From Aquabacterium sp. (GTDB lineage: Bacteria; Pseudomonadota; Gammaproteobacteria; Burkholderiales; Burkholderiaceae_C): 64,000 nucleotides of DNA. Position 1 is the stretch's first letter; each line of letters begins with the position of its first letter. Positions 47,902 through 56,527 of the stretch are shown one piece after another. The DNA lies in assembly GCF_016195855.1 (NCBI RefSeq), contig NZ_JACPYU010000023.1:62001-126000 (forward strand), in the 5' to 3' direction. A program made the translations under genes and the position numbers. The notes below the pieces were generated by a model that did no database searches, had not been told where the DNA came from, and worked only from the letters and a program-made list of their open reading frames with translations.

Positions 47902-47952
47902 AGGGCCAGTCGGGGTGACAATCGGGGCTTACCGTTTTCACACGCCTGACTC

Positions 47953-48867
47953 ATGTCCTCGACCTCCCCGGCGCCCGCCGAACAAGCCGCTGAACCCGCC
48001 ACGCCCGAAGTCGTGCCCGCCACCGAGGTGGCCCATGGTGCAACTGATGGTGCGATTGATGGTGCGCCAGAAGGGGCGGCCGCGCCCGCTGAGGCGGCTC
48101 AGCAGCCGGGCTCGTCTGGTGCAGCCGGTTCAGCTGACACGCCCGCTGCCACCGCCGCCCGCCTGGCCGAGCTGTTTCCCGCCTTGTTCAAAGGCCAGCC
48201 CAAGCCGCTGAAGCTGCGCATCCAGGTGGACATCCAGGAGCGCGCTCCCGGCGTGTTCAGCAAGCAGGCCCTGTCGGCCTTCTTCCGCCGCTACACCGGC
48301 GCCACCTCTTACCTGATCGCCGTCTCCAAGGGTGCACAGCGCTTTGACCTGGACGGCCAGCCCGCGGGCGAGCTGACCGAAGAGCACCGCAAGGTTGCGG
48401 CCGATGAGCTGGCCCGTCGCCGCACCAATGCCAACGCCAAGCGCGAGCTGGAGCAGGCCGAGCGCCGCAACCGCGCCTCGCTGCTGCGTGACTTCGAGAC
48501 CACCAAGCTGACCACAGCCAACTTCTGCGCCCTCAAAGGCGTGGCGCCTGACGCGCTGGACGGCCTGCTGGCACAAGCCCGCGCCGAAGCGCTGGAAGAT
48601 GCCCAGCGGCCGCAGCGCCCGCACCATGGTCATGGTCGGCCGGAACATGGCCGTCGTGAGGGCCAGGGCCGCCCGGGTGGCAACTCAGGCAACCCCGGCA
48701 ACGGTGGTGGCCCGCGTCGCGAAGGCCAGGGCCCCCGCCGTGAAGGGCAGCCTCGTGAGGGGCAACCCCGCGGGGAAGGGCGCGGCCCCGGCCGCCGTGA
48801 AGGTGCTCAAGGTGCGGGCGACGGTGCGCCTCGCCGCGAAGGTGGGCGCCCGCCACGTCGCCCCTGA
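47953..48867 (+). CDS. proQ: ProQ/FinO-family RNA chaperone
   Basis: Encodes 304 residues. A low-complexity Ala/Pro/Glu N-terminus (1-70) is followed by the FinO domain (about 70-185: LFPALFKGQPKPLKLRIQVD, LSAFFRRYTGATSYLIAV). A long Arg/Gly-rich tail with repeated RREGQ and PRREG units replaces the ProQ C-terminal Tudor-like domain. It binds structured 3' ends of sRNAs and mRNAs; the RGG-like tail probably adds nonspecific RNA affinity. Confidence 0.92.
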   Translation: MSSTSPAPAEQAAEPATPEVVPATEVAHGATDGAIDGAPEGAAAPAEAAQQPGSSGAAGSADTPAATAARLAELFPALFKGQPKPLKLRIQVDIQERAPGVFSKQALSAFFRRYTGATSYLIAVSKGAQRFDLDGQPAGELTEEHRKVAADELARRRTNANAKRELEQAERRNRASLLRDFETTKLTTANFCALKGVAPDALDGLLAQARAEALEDAQRPQRPHHGHGRPEHGRREGQGRPGGNSGNPGNGGGPRREGQGPRREGQPREGQPRGEGRGPGRREGAQGAGDGAPRREGGRPPRRP

Positions 48868-48878
48868 GGTGAGCCGCG

Positions 48879-49310
48879 ATGGCGCTGACGGCAGAAACCT
48901 ACCTGTGGGAGCACTGGAAGTTCAACGCTGACCAGCGCCTCAAGGCCTTCAACTTCTTCGTGGTCTTCGCCATCTTTGCCAATGGCATGGTGTTCACCGC
49001 CCTGGAGAAACACGCCCACCCGCTGGTACTGATCTTCCTGGGTGGGCTGGCAAGCATCCTGGCGCTGGTGTTCGCGATCGTGGATGGGCGCAGCCGCCAG
49101 TTGCTGCACCTGGTCAAGCAGGGGCTCAAGGAGTTTGAAAAAGACTTGCCTCTGGCTTGCCGCCCTTTCCTGCTGGATGACCTCCACACGCGGCGTTGGG
49201 TGCGCTACACCGCGGCCTTCAACCTGCTGTTCGGGCTGCAAGTGCTGTTCGGCCTGATGGTGGCCGTATTTGGCGCGACGCTGGCCTGGCGGGGGGCCAC
49301 CGGCTGGTGA
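48879..49310 (+). CDS. Small membrane protein, possibly RipA-like
   Basis: Encodes 143 residues. Three membrane helices (about 25-42, 47-66 and 112-134) flank a cytoplasmic helix with charged residues. The WEHWKFNADQRLKAFNFFVV start resembles small RipA-type octameric membrane proteins, but I am not sure. It is 11 bp after ProQ. Confidence 0.65.
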   Translation: MALTAETYLWEHWKFNADQRLKAFNFFVVFAIFANGMVFTALEKHAHPLVLIFLGGLASILALVFAIVDGRSRQLLHLVKQGLKEFEKDLPLACRPFLLDDLHTRRWVRYTAAFNLLFGLQVLFGLMVAVFGATLAWRGATGW

Positions 49311-49340
49311 TCGGCCTTGTATGGCGGCACAATGCGCCCC

Positions 49341-50681
49341 ATGAATCTGCCCCCTGCTGCCGTGCCCCCCTCTTCCCCAGCTTCCCCCGCCGATACCGAT
49401 CCCAACGCCGTGCCTCTGGCGCGCTTTCGTGAACGGCTCGTGCAGGCGGTCCACCAGGACCAATGCCAGAAGCTGGTGCTGGTGAACTACCAGGGCGGCG
49501 ATGCGCAACTCGGGCCAGACCTGCAGCGCATCATGGTGCGCCCGGTGGCACTCAAGGGGCAGCTGCATCTGTCCTTCCTGCTGCGCTACCCCACGAAGGA
49601 CATCACCAAGAACCTGCCTTTTGAAGCTGGCCTGGACACGCTGATGGCCTGGCTGCAGGGCACGACCTTCCGTAACGCCCATTTGCACACCCCCACCGAA
49701 GAGGTGCAACTGGCCTTGAGCAAAAAGGGCAAGGCCAGCTTGCGCGTGGGCAAGCCCTCGAACGCCGAGGCGGCACAGGCGCGTGCCGAGGCCGCAGCGG
49801 CCGGGCGCCCAGGCAGTGCCGCCGTGGTGTCGGCCCCGCTTGGCGCGGCCACCTCTGGCCACAACCGCGACAAGCACCGCTTCCTTGAACTCTCACGCCC
49901 CTTCCTGCATGAGCTGGGCGTGACCGATGCCAACGGCCAGCTGATCCCGGCCATGTCACGCAAGTGGAAGCAGATCAACAAGTTCGTCGAAGTGTTTGCG
50001 GCGGCACTGGCGCGCTCGCCCTTGGCCGAGCAGCAGGAGATCCACGTGGTGGACTTCGGCTCGGGCAAGGGCTACCTGACCTTCGCCATCCACGACTGGC
50101 TGCGCCACAGCATGGGCCGTGATGCCCGCGTGACCGGCGTCGAGCTGCGTGACGAGCTGGTCCAGCTCTGCCAGCGCGTGATCAACAAGCTCAAGCTCGA
50201 CGGCATGGACTACGAGCAAGGCGATGTGCGCCAGTATCACCCCACCGCGCTCAACGTCATGATCGCCCTGCACGCCTGCGACGTGGCCACGGACTACGCC
50301 ATCCACCTGGGCATCCGTGCCGGTGCCGAGATCATCATGTGCTCGCCATGCTGCCACAAGCAGATCCGCCCGCAGCTTCTCAGCCCGCACCCGCTGCGGC
50401 CCATCCTGCAGCACGGCATCCATCTGGGCCAGGAGGCCGAGATGCTGACCGATGGCCTGCGCGCCCTGCTGCTGGATGCGGCCGGTTATGACACCCAGGT
50501 CTTCGAGTTCGTCTCGCTGGAGCACACCAACAAGAACAAGATGATCCTGGCCGTCAAGCGCGCCAAGGCCAAGTCACCTGACGAGGTCATCAACCAGATC
50601 CGGGACATCAAGGCTTTTTACGGCATCCATGAGCAATGCCTGGAGAGCCTGCTCAAGGCGGATGGCTTGTTGCCGGCCTGA
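49341..50681 (+). CDS. SAM-dependent methyltransferase (GSTCD-like)
   Basis: Encodes 446 residues from ATG 49341; ATG 49332 is also possible. The N-terminal half is an uncharacterised binding domain. The C-terminal half holds VVDFGSGKGYLTFA, VTGVELRDELVQLC, a later ALHACDVATDYAIHLG and a Cys pair in MCSPCCHKQ, the signature of the methyltransferase domain found in GSTCD relatives. RNA is a plausible substrate, since many members sit with RNA genes, but this is unproven. Confidence 0.82.
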   Translation: MNLPPAAVPPSSPASPADTDPNAVPLARFRERLVQAVHQDQCQKLVLVNYQGGDAQLGPDLQRIMVRPVALKGQLHLSFLLRYPTKDITKNLPFEAGLDTLMAWLQGTTFRNAHLHTPTEEVQLALSKKGKASLRVGKPSNAEAAQARAEAAAAGRPGSAAVVSAPLGAATSGHNRDKHRFLELSRPFLHELGVTDANGQLIPAMSRKWKQINKFVEVFAAALARSPLAEQQEIHVVDFGSGKGYLTFAIHDWLRHSMGRDARVTGVELRDELVQLCQRVINKLKLDGMDYEQGDVRQYHPTALNVMIALHACDVATDYAIHLGIRAGAEIIMCSPCCHKQIRPQLLSPHPLRPILQHGIHLGQEAEMLTDGLRALLLDAAGYDTQVFEFVSLEHTNKNKMILAVKRAKAKSPDEVINQIRDIKAFYGIHEQCLESLLKADGLLPA

Positions 50682-50793
50682 GTGCAGCAGGACTTTCCCC
50701 CCTGAATGCTGGCACTGTCCCGGGTGCAGCGCCATGACGGAATCGGTTACGCTGGCGTTTGACCGATAGACAAAAGTGCTCTCAGGGGGAGAC

Positions 50794-53700
50794 ATGCAGT
50801 ACGACGCCAAAGACGCGCCGACCTGTCTGGAACAGGTGCGCCTGCTGTGCGACCGGGGGCAATACCTCGACGCACAAGCTTTGATTCCGGCCTTGTTGCA
50901 GGACGACAGTCCGCAAGCCCGGGTGCAACTCAGCCGCCTGTATGGCCACCTTGGCGCCCGACGGCAGGCAGAGGCCGTGGCCATCCGCACTTGGCGACGC
51001 CATCGCCAGAGCACGTGCGCGATGACGAACATGATCCGCATGGCAGGCGGGCGGCGTGGTGCCTACAAGAGCTGGACATTGTTCGAGCAGGGCATGCCTG
51101 CCGACGGCAACGACGCCGACCGCGCCGAATGGCTGTCTTTGCGGGGCTACAACTGGGCTTTGTTGCGCGATTTCGAGCGCGCCATGGCGGACCACGACGA
51201 GGCCATGCGCTTGAACCCGGACGACGCCTGGTTGCATGTCGAGCGCGCCTACAGCCATGAGCTGGCTGACCAGATGGACCAGGCCCTGCACCATGCTCAG
51301 CGCGCGGTCGCGTTGCGCCCTGACTATCGCCCAGCCGTGCAGATGCTGGCGCAGCTGCATCTCACGCAAGGGCAGGACGAGGAGGCCATCCGGCTGCTGC
51401 GCGAGAGCCTGCAGGGGGCCCAAAGCGCTCACATGGCCCTGGCCCTGCTCGACATCCTCATGGAACGCCGCGAGGTGCAAGACGCGGCCGCATTGCTGGC
51501 ACAGGCCGAATCTTGCTGGCCTTTGGCCGACAAGGACCTGCGCAACTGGTTCCAGGGCCGCTGGGCCGACGTGCGCTTCTATCTGGGTGAAATCGACCAA
51601 AGCATCGCGCACGCACGACGTGCACAGACGCCCTTCTTTGACCGGCTGGCTGCGCGACTTGAACAGCGCAGCGCCGTGCAAAGGCGGGTGGAATTGCCCG
51701 TCGGCTTCGTGCGCCAGAACCGCATGACCTGTGCGCCGGCCACGCTGGCGGCCATCTCGCGTTACTGGGGCAAATCGGCCGAGCACCTGGATATCGCCGA
51801 AGCCATCTGTTATGACGGCACCCCCGGCTACAGCGAGCGCAACTGGTGTGAAACCCAGGGCATGCTCGCTCGCGAATTCACCGTCGACTGGGATGTGGCG
51901 CGTGCCCTGCTGGATGCCGGCGTGCCGTTCACGCTGGGCACCGTGGCGACCAACAGTGCGCACCTGCAGGCGGTCATTGGCTACGACGAATGGCGCGGCA
52001 CGCTGTTGATCCGGGAGCCCTCCCAGCGCACGTACAACGAGTTTCTGGCCCAGAGCCTGTTCGACAGCCACCGCGCTTCCGGTCCGCGGGGCATGATCCT
52101 GATCCCGCCCGAGCAGGCCCATCGCCTCCATGGCATCAACTTGCCGGAGGCCGATCTCTGGGACGCCTACCACCGTGTCATGTGGTCGCTCAGCCGTCAT
52201 CAACGCGAGCAGGCGGTGTGTGAGGCCGACGCGATGAAAGAGCAGGCGGCCGATCACCGGCTGACGATCCAGGCGCAGCGGGCCATTGCCATGTATGACG
52301 GCCATGACGAGGTGGTGCTGGCCCACGTCAACCGCCTGCTGGAGGCCTTCCCGTTCGAGCCCAACCTCGTGCTGCACAAGTCCAGTCTCTTGCGCACGGT
52401 GGGCAGTCGCGCCCAAGGCGAGGCCTGGTGGGATGCGGTCATGAACGGCACCGGCTTCGATCCCATCCTTGGCATCCGTTATGTGCAGTTCCTGCAGGAA
52501 GACACGCGCGAGAGTGAGCGGGTGGGCCAGATGCTGGCCCGTGTCCTGCAGATGGTGTCCACCGACGGCTCGGCCTGGTATGCGCAGGCCGGCTACCTCT
52601 GGGACAGGGGCGAGCGCGAGCGGGCCTTGACTTGCTACCGCATGGCGTCCTGCCTGACCGAATGGCACGAACATTACGCGGACACGTACGCGCGTGCGGC
52701 ACGGGCGCTGGGGCGTTGGGAGGAGGCGCTGGCCTTCCTGATCCGCCGGGCGCAGTCCACCGTGGACCGCAACGCCTCGCCCACGCTGACCTTGTTCAAT
52801 CAGCTGGAGCTGGCCGAGCGCACCGCGGAGGGCTTTCAGCATCTGGAAGCGGCCATCGCGAAGCGTCCGCAGGACCCGGACCTGCTGCTGTTTGCAGCAG
52901 AGGTCAGCCTGCGTTATGGCCGTCAGGATGAGGCCGGCGCCTACCTGCGGCGTGCGGAGTCCTTTGCCAAGCGTGCCACCTGGTTGCGTCAACAGGCGCA
53001 ATACCACCGCGAGTACGGTGACAACACGCAGGCGCTGGCGCTGGCGCGTCAGGCTGCCGAGCTGGAACCCTTGAACGTGGCCACGCACCGTACGGTGGCC
53101 GCTTTGCTCAGCCAGACGCAAAGCCGTGCCGATGCCCTGCGCTATCTGCAAGGGGTGGCCGCTGCGCACGCGCACCACTTCGAGCTGCAAAGGTTGTTGC
53201 TCAACCACCTGGCAGAAGATGAGCTGGACGAGGCTTTGACCCTGCTCACGCACATGCGTGACCTCAGTCCGATCGATGTGTGGACGCACCGCGAACTGGC
53301 CTTCCGCTTGGGGCGAGCGCATCGCCTGGATGAGGCGCTGGAGAGCGCACAGGCCGCCATGGCGCTGGACCCGCAAGGCAGCCGAACCCACAGCACCATG
53401 GGCTATGTGCGCTGGCGTCAGGGGCAGCTCTCCGAGGCGTGTCAGCACATGCGGGATGCGCTGGCCCTCTCTGTCGATAACGACTATGCGCTCAGCGCCC
53501 TGGTCGACATGGCGCTCAACCGCGAAGAGCGGCTGGCGGCACTGCAGGTGATCCGCCAGGAACTGATTCGCCAGGTCACGATGGGCGACAGCCTGCTGGC
53601 GTATCAGGAGATGGCACGCGGCACCCTGGCCGAAGACGAGTTGCTGGCCGTTTTGCAGGATGCCCTGGCGCATCGTGAAGACCTCTGGCAAGCCTGGGCT

Positions 53701-55728
53701 GGCACCGCCATGCAGCTGGCGCGCATGAGCCGCTTCGATGAGGCGCATGCCCTTTTCGGCAAGGCCATTGCGCGCTTCCCACTGTTGCCTCGGCTGCTGC
53801 TTGAAAAGGCCCGGACCTGGCTGCTGCAAGGCGAACGTGCCCAGGCTCGCCAGAGCTTCGCTGGCGCGCTGGCCTTGAGCCCCGGCTGGCCACAGGCCGT
53901 GCGTGGTTTTGCCGATGCCGTGGGTGACGAGGGGGTGGGCCTGGAGCGCGCCCTGCCTGTACTGGCCAGTGGTCTGCAACGCTACCCTGACAACGCCGAC
54001 CTGCGTGCACTGCGTGGCTGGTTCATGTGGCGCCTGGAGCGGCAAGACGAGGCGCTGGCAGATTTGCGTGCCGCCACCGAGATGGACCCCCAGTTGCGAT
54101 GGCCCTGGGATGCCTTGCAGCGCGTGGCGCAGTTGTACGGACAGGCCGATCTGGCGGCCAAAGTCGCCGAAGCAGTGGTGCAGCGGCGCCCTGGTGATGC
54201 CATCGCCTGGCTGCGTCTGGCCGAGTTTGCGCAAGAGCCTGCGCGAGCACTGGAGGCCACCGAGCGGGGGCTGGCGCTGGAGCCTCGGCACCAGGGCTTG
54301 TACGACGCCCGCCTTCGCCTGTTGATGAAGGCTGCTCGTCTGGACGATGTTCGCCAGGCGCTGGACACGTCACCTTGGGGCAAGACCATGCCCGCGCAGA
54401 TCGCGGTCTACAAAGCGCGCCTGCAGAAGCTGGGTGGCAGCCTCAATCACGCCATCGACACCTTGCGCTTGTTGATCGAGCAGGACCGTGACAGCTACCT
54501 CTTGTGGCGTGAGCTGGCTGATTGGTCTGACGAGGCTGACCGTCTGGTGGCCTATGTCGAAGCCGCGCGCGAATTGGTTCGCATTGCACCAGGCGCGGCG
54601 ATATCGCACGGTTACCTGGGCCATGCGCTGCGCCGTACACGTGCATTTGATGAAGCGATTGCCGCCTTTGACCGCGCCATTGCACTGGACCCGTCATACG
54701 CATTTGCCTCCATGCAGTTGGTGGACATCTGTCTGGAGCGTGGTTACCACGATCAGGCCGGTGAGGTTCTGAACATGATCGAGCGCCACGACAAGTCGGC
54801 GCTGGTGGCTTTGCGTCGCCTGCGCTGGGCCAGGGCCCTCAAGCAGCGCGCCTTGTCCATCGAGAAAGCCGCCTTCATCGTCAGCCAGCCCAACTTGCAG
54901 GATGCCTTGTATGACGACGCGCTCACCGTGATCCGTCAGGCAGGCTGGTCGGTCTACCTGCTGGACGACATCGAGCGTGCCGTAGAAAAGGGCTTTTGCG
55001 CGCAGCAGGCACTCCAGCTCTGGCTGGAGCATCAGGGCGGTGGCTGGTTGCCGGGCTCCTTCTACCGCGATGTGCGCAAGCTGTTGAGCAAGGACGTGGG
55101 GCATGTCCTCAAGCGTGCGGTGTTGTTCTGGCTGGGCGACCACAGCGAACGGCGCCTGCTGGATCGCTTTGTACGGGAGCACAGGGACATCCTGCAGTCT
55201 GACATGGGGTGCTGGGCCACGGTGGCCTATGCTTATGTCAACCAGTCCCGCTTTGCGATGGTGACCGACTGGATGGCAGACTGGCGCAAGCGCGATCAGG
55301 CACCCTTGTGGGCCCTGAACAACCTGAACCTGAGTCTGCGCCACCTCAAACGTTTTGACGAGGCCCGTGGGGTCACCCAGCGCGTGCTGGCCAGCGATGC
55401 GGCCAATGTCACGGCATTGCTGTGGCATGCGGTGGATGCCGCCCATGCCCGCGAGCATGCACAGCTTCAGGGGCTGATGAGCAAGCTGCAGAGCACCGAG
55501 TTGCTGCCGTATTACAGCCAGCTCCGGCAGATGCTCAGCGCCTACGAGGTGGCAGTCAGAAAGGGTGACAGCGGCATGGCCGTACCGCACTTCAAGACCT
55601 TGCGCGTTCAGGTGGGCAAGGACCGTGTGCTCAAGAGCCTGCTGGGTTTGTTCCAGCGTCGTCTGCTGCGCTGGCACACGCCGCTGTGGGTACAACCCTG
55701 GCGCTGGGTGCAGTTCCGGTTGGGGTGA
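50794..55728 (+). CDS. Giant TPR protein with embedded C39-like peptidase domain
   Basis: Encodes 1644 residues. ATG 50794 follows GGGGGAG. TPR/helical repeats about 1-290 and 450-1640 flank a papain-like C39-type domain about 300-440, with Cys313 (NRMTCAPATL), His390 (TNSAHLQAVIGYD) and Glu408 in IREPS where C39 peptidases have Asp. There is no signal peptide, so it is cytosolic. Local TPR signatures recur in the second half (MALDPQGSRTHSTMGYVRWR, AIALDPSYAFASMQ). C39 domains in ABC transporters cleave double-Gly leaders, but no transporter or leader peptide is visible here. Function unknown. Confidence 0.88.
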   Translation: MQYDAKDAPTCLEQVRLLCDRGQYLDAQALIPALLQDDSPQARVQLSRLYGHLGARRQAEAVAIRTWRRHRQSTCAMTNMIRMAGGRRGAYKSWTLFEQGMPADGNDADRAEWLSLRGYNWALLRDFERAMADHDEAMRLNPDDAWLHVERAYSHELADQMDQALHHAQRAVALRPDYRPAVQMLAQLHLTQGQDEEAIRLLRESLQGAQSAHMALALLDILMERREVQDAAALLAQAESCWPLADKDLRNWFQGRWADVRFYLGEIDQSIAHARRAQTPFFDRLAARLEQRSAVQRRVELPVGFVRQNRMTCAPATLAAISRYWGKSAEHLDIAEAICYDGTPGYSERNWCETQGMLAREFTVDWDVARALLDAGVPFTLGTVATNSAHLQAVIGYDEWRGTLLIREPSQRTYNEFLAQSLFDSHRASGPRGMILIPPEQAHRLHGINLPEADLWDAYHRVMWSLSRHQREQAVCEADAMKEQAADHRLTIQAQRAIAMYDGHDEVVLAHVNRLLEAFPFEPNLVLHKSSLLRTVGSRAQGEAWWDAVMNGTGFDPILGIRYVQFLQEDTRESERVGQMLARVLQMVSTDGSAWYAQAGYLWDRGERERALTCYRMASCLTEWHEHYADTYARAARALGRWEEALAFLIRRAQSTVDRNASPTLTLFNQLELAERTAEGFQHLEAAIAKRPQDPDLLLFAAEVSLRYGRQDEAGAYLRRAESFAKRATWLRQQAQYHREYGDNTQALALARQAAELEPLNVATHRTVAALLSQTQSRADALRYLQGVAAAHAHHFELQRLLLNHLAEDELDEALTLLTHMRDLSPIDVWTHRELAFRLGRAHRLDEALESAQAAMALDPQGSRTHSTMGYVRWRQGQLSEACQHMRDALALSVDNDYALSALVDMALNREERLAALQVIRQELIRQVTMGDSLLAYQEMARGTLAEDELLAVLQDALAHREDLWQAWAGTAMQLARMSRFDEAHALFGKAIARFPLLPRLLLEKARTWLLQGERAQARQSFAGALALSPGWPQAVRGFADAVGDEGVGLERALPVLASGLQRYPDNADLRALRGWFMWRLERQDEALADLRAATEMDPQLRWPWDALQRVAQLYGQADLAAKVAEAVVQRRPGDAIAWLRLAEFAQEPARALEATERGLALEPRHQGLYDARLRLLMKAARLDDVRQALDTSPWGKTMPAQIAVYKARLQKLGGSLNHAIDTLRLLIEQDRDSYLLWRELADWSDEADRLVAYVEAARELVRIAPGAAISHGYLGHALRRTRAFDEAIAAFDRAIALDPSYAFASMQLVDICLERGYHDQAGEVLNMIERHDKSALVALRRLRWARALKQRALSIEKAAFIVSQPNLQDALYDDALTVIRQAGWSVYLLDDIERAVEKGFCAQQALQLWLEHQGGGWLPGSFYRDVRKLLSKDVGHVLKRAVLFWLGDHSERRLLDRFVREHRDILQSDMGCWATVAYAYVNQSRFAMVTDWMADWRKRDQAPLWALNNLNLSLRHLKRFDEARGVTQRVLASDAANVTALLWHAVDAAHAREHAQLQGLMSKLQSTELLPYYSQLRQMLSAYEVAVRKGDSGMAVPHFKTLRVQVGKDRVLKSLLGLFQRRLLRWHTPLWVQPWRWVQFRLG

Positions 55729-55785
55729 GCCGCAAGGCCTCACACACGAGGGCTATCATCGGCGCCAACTCACCCAGGAGCGCCC

Positions 55786-56487
55786 ATGATCACCCTGTAC
55801 ACCTTCGGTGCGGCCTTCGGCTTGCCTGATGCCAGCCCCTTTGTCATCAAGGCCCATGTGCTGTTGAAGATGGCCGGGCAGCCGTACGAGGTCAACCGCA
55901 AAGGTTTCAACAAGGCGCCCAAGGGCAAGCTGCCCTACATCGACGATGCCGGCACCATCGTGGCGGACTCGACCTTCATCCGCTGGCATCTGGAGAAGCA
56001 GTACGGCATCGACTTCGATCAGGGTTTGAGCGCCGAGCAGCGCGCCCAGGCCTGGGCCATCGAGAAAATGCTGGAGGACAACCTCTACTGGATCAGTGTG
56101 TACTGGCGCTGGATGAACGATGCCAACTTCGCCAAGTTGTCGGCGGTGTTTTTCAAGCCGGTGCCGGCCTTGTTGCGCGGGGTGGTCGAGTCCCTGGTGC
56201 GCGGGCGCATCCGCAAGTCCCTGCATGCGCAAGGCACGGGTCGCCACAGTGAGGCAGACATGATGGCCATTGCCCACAAGGACGTGGACACGCTGGCTAC
56301 CTTGCTGGGTGACAAGCCTTGTCTGATGGGCGAGCAGCCCAGCAGCGTGGATGCCATGGGCTTTGCAGCGCTGACCTCCGTGCTGTGTCCGCACTTTGAA
56401 TCACCCCTGCAGCAGTACGTGGCCCAGTCCCACCCGAACCTGGTGGCCTACGAGGCGCGCATGCGCCAGCGCTACTTCCCTGCCTGA
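55786..56487 (+). CDS. Glutathione S-transferase-like protein (metaxin/FAX type)
   Basis: Encodes 233 residues. The N-terminal thioredoxin-like fold (ITLYTFGAAFGLPDASPFVI, KGKLPYIDDAGTIVADS) and C-terminal helices with HKDVDTLATLLGD and SSVDAMGFAAL fit the Tom37/metaxin/FAX subgroup of GSTs, which often lack classic transferase activity. It is 57 bp downstream of the giant TPR gene. Confidence 0.85.
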   Translation: MITLYTFGAAFGLPDASPFVIKAHVLLKMAGQPYEVNRKGFNKAPKGKLPYIDDAGTIVADSTFIRWHLEKQYGIDFDQGLSAEQRAQAWAIEKMLEDNLYWISVYWRWMNDANFAKLSAVFFKPVPALLRGVVESLVRGRIRKSLHAQGTGRHSEADMMAIAHKDVDTLATLLGDKPCLMGEQPSSVDAMGFAALTSVLCPHFESPLQQYVAQSHPNLVAYEARMRQRYFPA

Positions 56488-56502
56488 CCAGCTTGCACCG
56501 GC

Positions 56503-56527
56503 CGGGTTGCATCAAGCCGGCAACCCG
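56503..56527. repeat. 8-bp inverted repeat between convergent gene ends
   Basis: CGGGTTGC and GCAACCCG form an 8-bp stem, overlapping the last codons of the patatin gene. It has no T-run. It may block read-through between convergent transcripts. Confidence 0.45.

Noticed and set aside
50782..54291. Very long antisense open frame over the TPR protein
   Set aside because: It lacks any domain, and the + strand product has regular TPR and C39-like signatures with a good ribosome-binding site.
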